DNA of 64,000 nt, from positions 2,356,001 through 2,420,000 of the forward strand of contig CP028150.1 in assembly GCA_003028315.1 (NCBI GenBank), in the 5' to 3' direction. Shown piece by piece: positions 39,583-49,013 of the stretch; positions within the stretch are counted from its first letter, which is position 1; every line of letters starts with the position of its first letter. A model generated the notes under the pieces. The model was not told where the DNA came from, ran no database searches, and saw nothing but the letters and a program-made list of their open reading frames with translations. Source of the stretch: Neisseria mucosa. Its GTDB lineage: Bacteria; Pseudomonadota; Gammaproteobacteria; Burkholderiales; Neisseriaceae. Made by a program: the position numbers and the translations under genes.

Positions 39583-40446
39583 TTGACTGTCGTAAAAGAC
39601 AGGCTGGCCACCGAAACCGACCAAGCTTATCTCAACGCCAACCCCGACGGTACGGCAACCCGCTTCAACGATTCTGCGCTCACGCCCAGCCTGCGCCTAA
39701 GCGTACCGATGGGAGAACAGTTCACCGGTTTCGCCACCTATTCACAAGGCTTCCGCACGCCGCCGTTTGACAGCGCGACCATGGCGTTTGCCAACACGAC
39801 CTACGGCTATGCCGTCATCCCGAATGCGAATCTCAAATCCGAACGCTCCAACAGCTTCGAATTGGGCATGAAGTTCAAAAACGAACGCGCCCGCGCGCAA
39901 GTTACTGCGTTCTACAACCGTTATCGAAACTTCATCGACCGCACCGAAGTCGGCACTGCCTCCATAGGCGGCCGCCCGATTATCCAGTACCAATATCAAA
40001 ATCTGGATAGGGTCAAAACCTACGGTGCCGAAGCCTCCGCCGCCTACAAATTCCTGCCGGGCTGGCAAGTCTCCGGCAGCATCGCGTGGATGCGCGGCAA
40101 GCAGCAAGACGGCACGCCGCTGGATTCCGCCTACCCGCTCAACGGCGTTTTGGGATTAGACTACGCACAAGAAAAATGGGGCGTCGATACCAAACTGCGC
40201 TGGTCGAAAAAACACAGCCGCGTCAGCAGCGACAGCGTTTTCCAAGCGCCGGGCTACGGCGTATGGGATGTCGGCGCGTGGTACAAGCCGTCTAAAAACG
40301 TCGAAATCGGCGCGAACATTTACAACATCGGCAACAAAAAATACTGGCAACACGCAGACGTCGCCGGCATGAGCCGCTCAAGCGTGATGGATTTGTACAC
40401 CGAAACTGGACGCAATTTCGCCGCCCGCGTGCAGCTTAAGTTTTAG
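39583..40446 (+). pseudogene. 3' remnant of a TonB-dependent outer-membrane receptor
   Basis: 287 codons, beginning at a TTG with no binding site. Sequence is the C-terminal part of a 22-strand beta-barrel: FATYSQGFRTPPFDSATMAF, LKSERSNSFELGMKF (TonB-box-distal motif), NRYRNFID, and a terminal Phe (VQLKF) as required for barrel assembly. The plug domain and first half of the barrel (about 400-450 residues) are missing. The motif set is that of heme/hemoglobin receptors (HutA/HmbR-like), and the next genes are heme-breakdown genes, so it was probably the cognate receptor. Truncated just beyond the ppk2 terminator. Confidence 0.8.
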
Positions 40447-40457
40447 TGTTCCCAAAG

Positions 40458-40541
40458 AGGTCGTCTGAAAACAGGTCATGGGTTAAATGCCTGACACCCA
40501 AACCAAACAGCAAATCAAATCTTTGATTTTTCAGACGACCT
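40458..40541 (+). terminator. Wide DUS pair after the receptor remnant
   Basis: AGGTCGTCTGAAAA and TTTTCAGACGACCT separated by about 56 nt; weak as a terminator because of the long loop. Confidence 0.4.
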
Positions 40542-40574
40542 CAAGCCATCCCGCACAATGCCGACCTCAAAATT

Positions 40575-40681
40575 TATAGTGGATTAACTTTAAACCAGTA
40601 CGGCGTTGCCTCGCCTTACCGTACTATCTGTACTGTCTGCGGCTTCGTCGCCTTGTCCTGATTTAAAGTTAATCCACTATA
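40575..40681. repeat. Short CREE (107 bp)
   Basis: TATAGTGGATTAACTTTAAA and its inverse at the ends, lacking the 50-bp IHF segment. It lies 112 bp upstream of hutW. Confidence 0.9.
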
Positions 40682-40793
40682 GTCAGTTACCGATACTTTT
40701 CATTTTCTGTTTCCCTTCACTATCGCCCCTTGACACTACCTATCGCTAATGATTTAATTTTCAAATCTGATTAATAATCATTTTTAATCAACT

Positions 40794-42614
40794 ATGGAAC
40801 AGCAGCTTGTTTGGACACCGCGCCAATCCGCGCCCAAAGCCTTTCCCGAACGGCAGGCGTTGATGCCGATATGGGGCGGCATACCGATTCCCCGTCCGCA
40901 ATGGCAAAATATTTGGCGGCAGCAGCTCCCCCATGCCGCCGATTCCGACGCGCTCGCCTATCTGCACATCCCCTTCTGCGCTAACCACTGCGTGTTCTGC
41001 GGCTTCTACCGCAACGCGTGGAAAGAGAGTTACAGCAGCGTTTACACCGACAAAATCATCGAAGAAATGGCGGCGGAAGCCGAAATCCGCCAAGGCAACG
41101 GTAAAATCCGCGCCGTCTATTTCGGCGGCGGCACGCCCACCGCGCTGCAAACCCAAGACCTAGCCAGACTCATCCGCGCCTGTTACCAATACCTGCCGAT
41201 TGCCGACGACTGCGAGTTCACCATCGAAGGCCGCATGAGCCATTTCGACATCGAAAAAGCCCAAGCCTGCGTCGAAGCGGGTGCCAACCGCATTTCCATC
41301 GGCGTGCAAACTTTCGACACCGCCATCCGCCGCCGCCTCGGCCGCAAACACGGCGGAGACGAAGCCTTTGCTTATCTGGAAAAACTGTGTGAAATCAATG
41401 CCGTTATCGTTGTCGATTTGATGTTCGGCCTGCCCAACCAAACCGACGCCGTCTGGCAAAACGACCTCGAACGCGCCACCGCCCTGCCTTTGTCCGGACT
41501 CGACACCTACGCCTTCAATCTCTATCCCATGCTGCCCATCAACCGCATGGTGGAAAAAGGCGCATTTCCCGCCCCGCCGGGTTTCGACGTTCAGGCAGAC
41601 CAATACGCCTACTCCGTCGAAACGCTGGCGCAAAAAGGCTGGAACCAAGTCAGCAACAGCCATTTCGCCTATCCCGGCCGCGGCGAACGCAACCGCTACA
41701 ACACACTGGTCAAATCCAATATCCCCTGCTGGGCGTTCGGCTCCGGCGCAGGCGGCAACCTCGGCGGCTTCAGCTATCAGGTGCAGGGCGATTTAGACAG
41801 CTACCTCGCCACCCCGAAAGGCGAAAAAAACATCGCCTTCATGAGCGGCCACAGCCCGAACAAAACCCTGCTCGGACAAGTGCAGCACGACATGGAAACA
41901 GGTCGTCTGAATCCCTCGCTATTTGACGGCAACGCCGCCGCGCAGAAGCTGATTGCCCAATGGCAGGCAATGCAGCTCTTTGAAGAACAAGGTTCAGACG
42001 GCCTCATCCGCCTGAACACCAGCGGCCGCTACTGGTCGCCCACCCTCATCCGCAAACTCATGCTCACCCTTCCGACTCAAGAAAAGGATCAAACCATGCA
42101 AAAACTTTCATCCGAACAACAAATCATGTTGCGCCAATCATTGGAAAAAAATCCCGGCCAAGTGCTCGAAATGCTCGCCGCGCAAAACCAATGCAGCTTT
42201 GAAGACGTCATCCGCTGCCTGCCCGAAAACTGCATCCGCCAAACCGAAGGCAGCCGCATCGTCGAAATCCTCCAAGCCGTCGCCGCTTGGGACGAAGCCG
42301 TCACCTTCATCGCCCACACCCCCGACGCCATCGTCGAAGTTACCGGCAAACTGCCCGGCGGCAAAGTCGGTCGCGGCTTCTACAACTTCGACCACCCCGA
42401 AACCGACGGCGGCGTACACGGTCATATCTATTACGAAAACTGCGCCGCCATCTACCTTTTAGAGCGTCCGTTTATGGGCAAAGACACCTGCTCGCTCAAC
42501 TTCATCAACCGCAACGGCGGCGCCATGTTCAAAATCTTCGTCGGACGCGACGAAGCAGGCGAACTCAAACAACACCAAATCGAAGCCATGAGAAAACTGT
42601 TTGCGGCGGCTTAA
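40794..42614 (+). CDS. hutW: HutW-HutX fusion: anaerobic heme-degrading radical SAM enzyme with heme carrier domain
   Basis: 606 residues. Residues 1 to about 430 are a HemN-like radical SAM protein of the ChuW/HutW group, with the cluster motif C62-x3-C66-x2-C69 (FCANHCVFC), the SAM motif YFGGGTPTAL and EGRMSHFD. Characterised ChuW opens the heme ring anaerobically, releasing iron and forming anaerobilin. Residues ~435-606 are a HutX/ChuX-type cytoplasmic heme-binding domain (VTGKLPGGKVGRGFYNFDHP, MFKIFVGRDEAGELKQHQ). The two are separate genes in most bacteria. An internal ATG at 42096 has AAGGA 7 nt upstream, so free HutX could also be made. Gene downstream is ChuY-like. Confidence 0.88.
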   Translation: MEQQLVWTPRQSAPKAFPERQALMPIWGGIPIPRPQWQNIWRQQLPHAADSDALAYLHIPFCANHCVFCGFYRNAWKESYSSVYTDKIIEEMAAEAEIRQGNGKIRAVYFGGGTPTALQTQDLARLIRACYQYLPIADDCEFTIEGRMSHFDIEKAQACVEAGANRISIGVQTFDTAIRRRLGRKHGGDEAFAYLEKLCEINAVIVVDLMFGLPNQTDAVWQNDLERATALPLSGLDTYAFNLYPMLPINRMVEKGAFPAPPGFDVQADQYAYSVETLAQKGWNQVSNSHFAYPGRGERNRYNTLVKSNIPCWAFGSGAGGNLGGFSYQVQGDLDSYLATPKGEKNIAFMSGHSPNKTLLGQVQHDMETGRLNPSLFDGNAAAQKLIAQWQAMQLFEEQGSDGLIRLNTSGRYWSPTLIRKLMLTLPTQEKDQTMQKLSSEQQIMLRQSLEKNPGQVLEMLAAQNQCSFEDVIRCLPENCIRQTEGSRIVEILQAVAAWDEAVTFIAHTPDAIVEVTGKLPGGKVGRGFYNFDHPETDGGVHGHIYYENCAAIYLLERPFMGKDTCSLNFINRNGGAMFKIFVGRDEAGELKQHQIEAMRKLFAAA

Positions 42615-43687
42615 ACAGGTTTCAGACGACCTTTGCCCGAAACCGATAGAAATTGCCGCATTCCTGCACAAACGAAACCATCTTTCGGCATCGTAAATAG
42701 CCGATGAAATTCGACAGGCTGCCTGCAAGATTGGTGTTTGCCCCAAAGTAAGCTTACGCTTACCGCCCTCTCCCTAACCCTCTCCCACGGGGAGAGGGGA
42801 TTGAGGATACTGAGATTCAAGCATTTTTGGCTTCTCTGCCACTTGAAGTTTACCCGTCAACCCATCCCCTCTCCCCGCGGGAGAGGGCTAGGGAGAGGGC
42901 AAAACCCACGCTACGGCAGTTGTCATGAAACCCGCTTTGCCCGCTTTCAGACGACCTAATACTCTGCCGCGAAAGAGAACCAAAAAGAAGTAGCGTGGGC
43001 TATGCCCACGACAGCACAACATCAAACACAACAAGGTCGTCTGAAAGCGCAGTATCAATGAAGTTAAAACGAATACAGCGAGTTTCGTTAAAAACAAATA
43101 CAGATTTCAGACGACCTTTGGAGCAAAATCGCGGGCATAGCCCACGCTACAACTGAACCATTTTTGGCTTCTCTGCCACTTTTAGCTTCCCTGTCAACCC
43201 ATCCCCTCTCCCCGTGGGAGAGGGGATGGGAGAGGGTAAAGCACAAACCGGTAAGTCAATTCAGCAGGCAAAATCCACGCTACGGCTGTTGTTATAAAAC
43301 CCGCTTTGCCCGTTTTCAGACGACCTTTGATTCAACTGAGCACCAACCATTTTTGGCATTCTCTGTCGTTTGGATTCTCCCTACCAACCCATCCCCTCTC
43401 CCCGTGGGAGAGGGCTAGGGAGAGGGTACGACCCCAAACCGGTAAGTTAATTCCGCAGACAAAACCCATGCTACGGCTATTGTTATAAAACTCGTTTTGC
43501 CTGTTTTTCAGACAATCTCAGTTCTGTCGCAAGAGAAAACCGAAAAAAGGCAGCGTGGGCTTTGCCCACGACCACGCAGCATCAAACACAACAAAGTCGT
43601 CTGAAAATCAACCAGCCTGTCCCAACCACTCAACAAAGTAAACAGATTATTGAACCCCTAACCATCCAACACACAAAGGAGCTCCCC
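42615..43687. repeat. 1-kb intergenic repeat array
   Basis: No gene seen. Contains alternating short palindromes: CTCTCCC / GGGAGAG units near 42770, 42870, 43200 and 43390; CGTGGGC / GCCCACG units near 42995, 43130 and 43555; and several single DUS copies. Sections of about 190 bp around 42840-43000, 43160-43320 and 43350-43520 resemble each other (TTTTTGGCTTCTCTGCCACTT-type starts), so the block has grown by duplication. Confidence 0.65.
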
Positions 43688-44308
43688 ATGCAACTCATCT
43701 TCGGTGCCAACGGCCCGTCCGGCCGCGCGTTCATCAGCACACTCACCCATCCTGCCGACACCGTCGCCGTATTAAGAAAGCCGCCTGAAGACTCGTTCTT
43801 TAGCGAACACCGCATTCAGACGGCCACCGCCGACGCGCTCGATGCCGACGCGCTCGACAAAGTGTTCGCACAATACCGCCCCGACAGCGTCATCAGCTTC
43901 GTTGGCGGCAAAAACGAACAAGGCATACGCAGCGACGCACTGGGCAACATCAACATCATTGCCGCCACCCAGGCTACCAACCCGCAAGCCCGTTTCATCC
44001 TGATTACCAGCATGGGCTGCGGCGAACAATGGGACATGATGAGCGAACCCTTCAAACAAGCCCTCGGCGAAGCCGTCCGCGCCAAAACCGAAGCCGAAAT
44101 CTACCTCAAACAAAGCAGCCTGAACTGGACCATCCTCCGCCCCTGCGGATTGGACAACAGCGAAGACAACCGCCACATCCTGACCGACCACCCCGACGGC
44201 ATCCCTAAAAACTACATGAGCCGAAACGGACTCGCCGCCGCCGTCACCGTCGTCCTGCAAGACCCCGAAAGCATCGGTAAGGTTTACACCGTCGGTTCAG
44301 GCAGTTAA
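43688..44308 (+). CDS. NAD(P)-binding protein, candidate anaerobilin reductase (ChuY-like)
   Basis: 206 residues from the ATG at 43688, chosen because AAAGGAG lies 7 nt upstream and the Rossmann strand (MQLIFGANGPSGRAFI) starts there. Glycine motif GxxGxxGxxF-like, then FILITSMGCG and LNWTILRPCGLDNS as in NmrA/biliverdin-reductase-type atypical SDRs. Size and place beside HutW/HutX fit ChuY, which reduces anaerobilin, the HutW product. The function is inferred from context and is not certain. Confidence 0.65.
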   Translation: MQLIFGANGPSGRAFISTLTHPADTVAVLRKPPEDSFFSEHRIQTATADALDADALDKVFAQYRPDSVISFVGGKNEQGIRSDALGNINIIAATQATNPQARFILITSMGCGEQWDMMSEPFKQALGEAVRAKTEAEIYLKQSSLNWTILRPCGLDNSEDNRHILTDHPDGIPKNYMSRNGLAAAVTVVLQDPESIGKVYTVGSGS

Positions 44309-44324
44309 CACAGCGCCCATAGCC

Positions 44325-44363
44325 AAACAGGTCGTCTGAAAAGGTTTCAGACGACCTGTTTGG
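44325..44363 (+). terminator. DUS hairpin terminator after the ChuY-like gene
   Basis: CAAACAGGTCGTCTGAAA pairs with TTTCAGACGACCTGTTTG, about 17 bp. Confidence 0.8.
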
Positions 44364-44644
44364 CGCTTGACTGATTCGATAGGTAACAATATATCCGCTT
44401 ATGGCTTGGTAGGGATGAGCGGCAGAAGTTTATCGGCACATTCAAGAAACAAGTTATCTTGAGGATAAAGCGGATTGGGCAGATAGAGCGGGCGATAGCA
44501 GGAAATGCCGGCATCGTCATTTCCGCGCGGGCGGGTATTTGGAGGTTTGAGATTACGGCAATCTTCATAATTTTTTGAAAAACTCAGGATCAGACTCACG
44601 CTGATTAGGAATGACGGTACGGCGTTGCTTATTCAAATTTTTAT
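44364..44644. other. Non-coding stretch
   Basis: Short open frames occur but have no start signals or recognisable product. Nothing else seen. Confidence 0.4.
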
Positions 44645-44679
44645 AAAAAACGTCGTCTGAAATTTTCAGACGACGTTTT
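44645..44679 (-). terminator. DUS hairpin terminator after the LysM gene
   Basis: AAAAACGTCGTCTGAAA pairs with TTTCAGACGACGTTTT; on the minus strand it follows the stop of the gene at 44695. Confidence 0.75.
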
Positions 44680-44694
44680 GTTGTCGGCAATCAA

Positions 44695-45975
44695 TCAATA
44701 TTTATTGATGTTGCTGTGGATATTGTATTGGTTGTGTTCCGTATCGTGGGAATCTTGCGGCTCGTTGCGGACGTGCGGTTTGTCGTCAGACATGTTGTCC
44801 AAGTCGCGGCCGGGTTCGGATACGGTGTCGCCGATGTTGATGCTGGTCAGGTTTTCCAAAATGATGGCGGACGAGAGATGTTCGCCGGTGCGGTATACCA
44901 TGGCCAATGCGGTTTCTTCGGCAGGGATGGAAACATATTTAACGATGTTCTTACGGCCTTTTTTGCCTTCTTCCAAATCGACTTTCACTTGGCGGTCGCG
45001 TTTGTAAATGCTCAAGACCGTGCCTTTGTCCAAGCCGTCGGCGGAACCTTTGTTCAGGGTAACGGTTTGGAATTGTCCGGCTTCGTGTACGCCGTCGAGG
45101 ATGGAGATGACTTTACCGTCGATGTGTTGCGTCGGTGCGTGCGGCATGATTTGGAAAGGCTCGGTTTCGCCGTCCATTTTCAGTAGGAAATCGCCTTTGC
45201 GGATTTCGGAAACGGCTTCTTCCACAATCATAGGCTGCGCGGTTTGGGTCGGCACTTTCGCCAGCGGGTGCAGGCGGGTGTAGTATTCGCCGTCTTTCAG
45301 GTATTTGCGGTCTTCGTCGGAAGCGGAGTCCAGCGCGCTGTTGGTGTAGGGCAGGGTGCTGACGATGCCGCTGAAGACAACTTCTTGTCCGAGGTATTTG
45401 CGGGTATCGGGATCGGTCAGGTCTTTGACGGCGCGGTAAACCAGATAGCGGCCGGGTTCGGTAACGCCGTAGGCGTACACGCGTTCGCCTTTGCTGTACA
45501 TGATGCGGTTGTCAGGACCGTCGATCAGGCGCGGTGCGTCTTGGGTCTTCATTTGGTCGATGAACTGCGGATGTTGCATGAACATGCGGTAGAAGTTCAC
45601 GTTGACGGTTTGGATGCCGTAGCCTGAAGAGGTTTCGCGGACGCGCGGGCTGAGTTTGATGACCGGAATGCCGTCATTGCCTGCGGAGCCGTTTTCGAAG
45701 CCCAGTTGCGGGCGGCCGTTGACGTAGCGCAAAACCAACACCTGACCCGGATAAATCAGATGCGGATTGCGGATTTCCCCGCGGTTTGCGCCCCAAAGGC
45801 GGTTCCACTGCCACGGGCTGTACAGATATTTGCCGGAGATACCCCAGAGTGTGTCGCCGTTTTTCACGACGTAGCGTTGCGGCGCATCGGGGCGCACTTT
45901 TAATGAAGCTGCTTGAGCGTGGGCGGAAATTGCCATGCCTGCGACACAAAGCAGGGTTATAATACGTTGTTGCAT
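44695..45975 (-). CDS. Secreted LysM-domain peptidoglycan-binding protein
   Basis: 426 residues. Signal peptide MQQRIITLLCVAGMAISAHA, then a LysM domain (YVVKNGDTLWGISGKYLYSPWQWNRLWGAN, residues ~35-85) that binds the glycan chain of peptidoglycan. The ~300 residues after it form a conserved region of unknown structure. The C-terminus is polar (DNMSDDKPHVRNEPQDSH). It is divergent from def, the same arrangement as in meningococcus. Probably periplasmic and involved in wall binding. Confidence 0.88.
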   Translation of the reverse strand: MQQRIITLLCVAGMAISAHAQAASLKVRPDAPQRYVVKNGDTLWGISGKYLYSPWQWNRLWGANRGEIRNPHLIYPGQVLVLRYVNGRPQLGFENGSAGNDGIPVIKLSPRVRETSSGYGIQTVNVNFYRMFMQHPQFIDQMKTQDAPRLIDGPDNRIMYSKGERVYAYGVTEPGRYLVYRAVKDLTDPDTRKYLGQEVVFSGIVSTLPYTNSALDSASDEDRKYLKDGEYYTRLHPLAKVPTQTAQPMIVEEAVSEIRKGDFLLKMDGETEPFQIMPHAPTQHIDGKVISILDGVHEAGQFQTVTLNKGSADGLDKGTVLSIYKRDRQVKVDLEEGKKGRKNIVKYVSIPAEETALAMVYRTGEHLSSAIILENLTSINIGDTVSEPGRDLDNMSDDKPHVRNEPQDSHDTEHNQYNIHSNINKY

Positions 45976-46255
45976 AACCGTTCCCCTTGAAATTGATTCG
46001 GTTTGTCTTTAAATGATAAATGGAGAAAATGAAATGGCCGGGAGTTTGCAAAAACCGCCGTCCCCCTTTAAAAAACGTCAATGGGCGTTTCGTGCGCATT
46101 GAACGGAAATTCATTGGTACATATTTTATCATTGAATGTTAGTGTCATCACGGGAATTGTGAAGACAGGCGCAAAATTTGTATGAAAACACACACAATCT
46201 GCTGCCGGACGTGTTTGAATGCGCGTCCCAAGTATTGAAAAACGAAGAGAAAATT

Positions 46256-46759
46256 ATGGCTTTACTGAATATCCTGCAATATCCCGACGAGCGTCTGCAC
46301 ACCGTGGCGAAGCCTGTCGAGCAAGTCGATGAGCGCATCCAAAAGCTGGTTGCCGATATGTTTGAAACCATGTACGAAGCGCGCGGTATCGGGCTGGCGG
46401 CGACGCAGGTCGATGTGCATGAGCGCGTCGTCGTAATGGATTTGACCGAAGACCGCAGCGAGCCGCGCGTGTTCATCAACCCCGTCATTGTTGAAAAAGA
46501 CGGCGAAACCACTTACGAGGAAGGCTGCCTGTCCGTGCCGGGCATTTACGACACCGTTACCCGCGCCGAGCGCGTCAAGGTCGAGGCTTTGAACGAAAAA
46601 GGCGAGAAATTTACGCTAGAGGCGGACGGACTGTTGGCGATTTGCGTGCAGCACGAGTTGGATCACCTGATGGGCATCGTTTTTGTCGAACGCCTGTCGC
46701 AGCTCAAACAGGGTCGGATTAAGACCAAACTGAAAAAACGTCAGAAACACACCATCTAA
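46256..46759 (+). CDS. def: Peptide deformylase
   Basis: 167 residues from the ATG at 46256 (MALLNILQYPDERL). A longer in-frame start at 46178 is not conserved. Removes the formyl group from nascent N-terminal Met. The three metal-site motifs are intact: GIGLAATQV, EEGCLSVPG and QHELDHLMG (Fe2+ ligands Cys and two His). It is paired with fmt, which adds the formyl group. Confidence 0.97.
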   Translation: MALLNILQYPDERLHTVAKPVEQVDERIQKLVADMFETMYEARGIGLAATQVDVHERVVVMDLTEDRSEPRVFINPVIVEKDGETTYEEGCLSVPGIYDTVTRAERVKVEALNEKGEKFTLEADGLLAICVQHELDHLMGIVFVERLSQLKQGRIKTKLKKRQKHTI

Positions 46760-46779
46760 AAGCCGAATGATACGGTCGA

Positions 46780-46843
46780 ACAGGTCGTCTGAAAGAGGAA
46801 AGCGGCAGCAAGCCGTTGTTTTTCAAACTTTCAGACGACCTGT
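46780..46843 (+). terminator. DUS pair between def and fmt
   Basis: ACAGGTCGTCTGAAAG and CTTTCAGACGACCTGT with a loop of about 32 nt. It may only attenuate read-through to fmt. Another DUS copy precedes fmt at 46869. Confidence 0.5.
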
Positions 46844-46902
46844 CGCAATGTTTGCCGTTGCGCTATATAGGTCGTCTGAAACCCATTTCCAAGGAGTTTC
46901 CC

Positions 46903-47829
46903 ATGAAAGTCATCTTTGCCGGTACGCCCGATTTTGCCGCTGCCGCCTTAAAAGCCATAGCCGCCGCCGGTTTTGAAATCCCGCTGGTGTTGACCCAGCC
47001 CGACCGCCCCAAAGGACGCGGGATGCAGCTTGCTCCGTCTCCTGTGAAGCAGGCCGCGTTGGAATTGGGTTTGCGCGTGGCGCAGCCTGAAAAACTGCGC
47101 AACAACGCCGAAGCCCTGCAAATGCTCAAAGAGGTTGAAGCCGACGTAATGGTCGTTGCCGCCTACGGACTGATTCTGCCGCAAGACGTGTTGGATACGC
47201 CGAAACACGGCTGCCTCAACATCCACGCCTCGCTGCTGCCCCGTTGGCGCGGCGCGGCGCCGATTCAGCGCGCGATTGAAGCGGGCGATGCCGAAACGGG
47301 CGTGTGTATCATGCAGATGGACATCGGTTTGGACACTGGCGATGTGGTCAGCGAACACCGTTACGCCATCCAACCGACCGATACGGCGAATGAAGTACAC
47401 GATGCGCTGATGAATCTCGGTGCGGCGGCGATTGTTGCTGATTTGCAACAATTAAAAACAGAAGGTCGTCTGAAAAGCGTCAAACAGCCAGAAAAAGGCG
47501 TGACTTATGCGCAAAAATTAAGCAAAGAAGAAGCGCGTATCGATTGGAACGAAAGCGCGGCAGTGATTGAACGCAAAATCCGTGCCTTCAACCCCGTCCC
47601 CGCTGCGTGGGTGGAATATCAGGGTAAACCGATGAAAATCTGGCGGGCTGAAGTAGTGGCACAACAAGGCAGGGCGGGCGAAGTGTTGTCTTGCTCGGCT
47701 GATGGCTTGGTCGTTGCCTGCGGCGAGAATGCGCTGAAGATTACCGAATTGCAGCCTTCCGGCAGCAAACGGATGCCGATTGCGGCGTTTGCGGCAGGGC
47801 ATAAGATTGAGGTTGGGACGGTTTTGTAG
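46903..47829 (+). CDS. fmt: Methionyl-tRNA formyltransferase
   Basis: 308 residues from the ATG at 46903 (AAGGAG 7 nt upstream); the upstream extension is not conserved. Transfers formyl from 10-formyl-THF to Met-tRNA. VIFAGTPDFAA opens the Rossmann domain; the active-site region NIHASLLPRWRGAAPIQRAI (Asn, His) and DTGDVV follow; the C-terminal tRNA-binding barrel is complete. A DUS is in frame as EGRLKS. Confidence 0.97.
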   Translation: MKVIFAGTPDFAAAALKAIAAAGFEIPLVLTQPDRPKGRGMQLAPSPVKQAALELGLRVAQPEKLRNNAEALQMLKEVEADVMVVAAYGLILPQDVLDTPKHGCLNIHASLLPRWRGAAPIQRAIEAGDAETGVCIMQMDIGLDTGDVVSEHRYAIQPTDTANEVHDALMNLGAAAIVADLQQLKTEGRLKSVKQPEKGVTYAQKLSKEEARIDWNESAAVIERKIRAFNPVPAAWVEYQGKPMKIWRAEVVAQQGRAGEVLSCSADGLVVACGENALKITELQPSGSKRMPIAAFAAGHKIEVGTVL

Positions 47830-47851
47830 AAGCCGTTTGCAGACTGATTAA

Positions 47852-47896
47852 TTTTCAGACGACCTTTCTTTGAATGATTCAGAGGTCGTCTGAAAA
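47852..47896. terminator. DUS pair after fmt
   Basis: TTTTCAGACGACCT and AGGTCGTCTGAAAA separated by 17 nt. Confidence 0.6.
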
Positions 47897-47962
47897 TATC
47901 GGCAGGGAAACGTTTGGTTTTGTTGAACTGACGACAAGATTCCCCACGTTTAGGAGCAGATC

Positions 47963-48484
47963 ATGGCAGTGTTTGAAGTAGTCGAAGGCGATATTACAAA
48001 ACTTGAAGTCGATGCCATCGTGAACGCCGCCAATGCCTCGTTGTTGGGCGGCGGCGGCGTGGACGGCGCGATTCACCGCGCGGCGGGACGGGAATTGTTG
48101 GAAGCGTGCAGAAAGTTGAACGGCTGCCGCACGGGCGAAGCGAAAATCACCCAAGGCTACCGGCTGCCGGCGAAATTTGTGATTCACACCGTCGGGCCGG
48201 TTTGGTTCGGCGGACACCGCAGCGAAGCGGTCAAGCTGGCAGAGGCGTATCAAAATTCCCTGCTGTTGGCGCAAGAACACGGCATCCGCAGCATCGCCTT
48301 CCCCTGTATCAGCACAGGCGTGTACCGTTTCCCCGCTGATTTGGCTGCCGAAACAGCTTTGGCGATTTTGAAAAAAACCTTGCCGCAGTGTCCGTCTGTC
48401 GAAAAAATCATTTTCTGTTGCTATTCGCCGCAGGATGCCGAACGCTATCGGACATTGTTGGAACGGGACGGGGCGGTCGTCTGA
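47963..48484 (+). CDS. Macrodomain protein, O-acetyl-ADP-ribose deacetylase type
   Basis: 173 residues, single MacroD-type domain. ADP-ribose-binding signatures are present: GDITKLEVDAIVNAANASLL, then GGGGVDGAIHRAAG, and ISTGVYRFP. Such enzymes hydrolyse O-acetyl-ADP-ribose and remove mono-ADP-ribose from Asp/Glu of proteins. GGAG lies 8 nt before the ATG. The stop falls in a DUS (GAVV end). It sits between fmt and rsmB, where the meningococcus-type order has these genes adjacent, so it is an insertion relative to that order. Confidence 0.9.
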   Translation: MAVFEVVEGDITKLEVDAIVNAANASLLGGGGVDGAIHRAAGRELLEACRKLNGCRTGEAKITQGYRLPAKFVIHTVGPVWFGGHRSEAVKLAEAYQNSLLLAQEHGIRSIAFPCISTGVYRFPADLAAETALAILKKTLPQCPSVEKIIFCCYSPQDAERYRTLLERDGAVV

Positions 48485-48517
48485 AAGTCTTGAATCGGGC
48501 GAAACGGTAGATAAAAG

Positions 48518-48559
48518 GTTTTCAGACAACCTCGGGTAAACTTGAGGTCGTCTGAAAAC
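48518..48559. terminator. DUS pair between the convergent macrodomain and PepSY genes
   Basis: GTTTTCAGACAACCTC and GAGGTCGTCTGAAAAC, one mismatch in the core; serves both strands. Confidence 0.6.
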
Positions 48560-48601
48560 GAAAAAGCCGAACATATAAGTCTGGCTTCCTCTAAGAACTC
48601 A

Positions 48602-48886
48602 TTAATCGTCGCAGTGGTTGTCGGTGTCCACTTTGATGACGCGGCCGCTTTGTGAGGAAACGTCCACATCGTATTCGGTGCAGCCTCTGCGGATTTCGAT
48701 TTCCCAGCGTCCGTCGCTGTGGTCGATGTCGGTAACGCGGCCGCCGCCGACGCGTTTCTTGGCGATTTTGACGGCTTGCGCTTGGGAGATGGCGCGGGAA
48801 TGTTTGTGTGGTGCCGCCGCGGCGGTCAGGCTGCCGGAAACGAGTGCGACGGAAACGGCAAGCAGGGAGAGGGCGCGCAAAGTCAT
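48602..48886 (-). CDS. Small exported PepSY-domain protein
   Basis: 94 residues. Signal peptide MTLRALSLLAVSVALVSGSLTAAAA, then one PepSY domain (ISQAQAVKIAKKRVGGGRVTD, then WEIEIRRG..YDVDVSSQSGRVIKV). PepSY proteins are periplasmic, often modulating peptidases or sensors. Two Cys (RRGC, NHCDD) could form a disulfide. Preceded by GGA near 48893. Confidence 0.8.
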   Translation of the reverse strand: MTLRALSLLAVSVALVSGSLTAAAAPHKHSRAISQAQAVKIAKKRVGGGRVTDIDHSDGRWEIEIRRGCTEYDVDVSSQSGRVIKVDTDNHCDD

Positions 48887-49013
48887 GATGAATCCTTATG
48901 TGTGTTGAAAAGAACGGACTATATGGATATTGTCATGAGCGGGCAATCGGATTAACACAATTTGAATTTTGCCCCGAACACCGCCTGAACTCCGTGTACG
49001 GCGTTTACATTTT

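Noticed and set aside
42615..43687. CRISPR array
   Set aside because: Repeats are palindromes of differing type and spacing, with no constant spacer length and no cas genes in the window.
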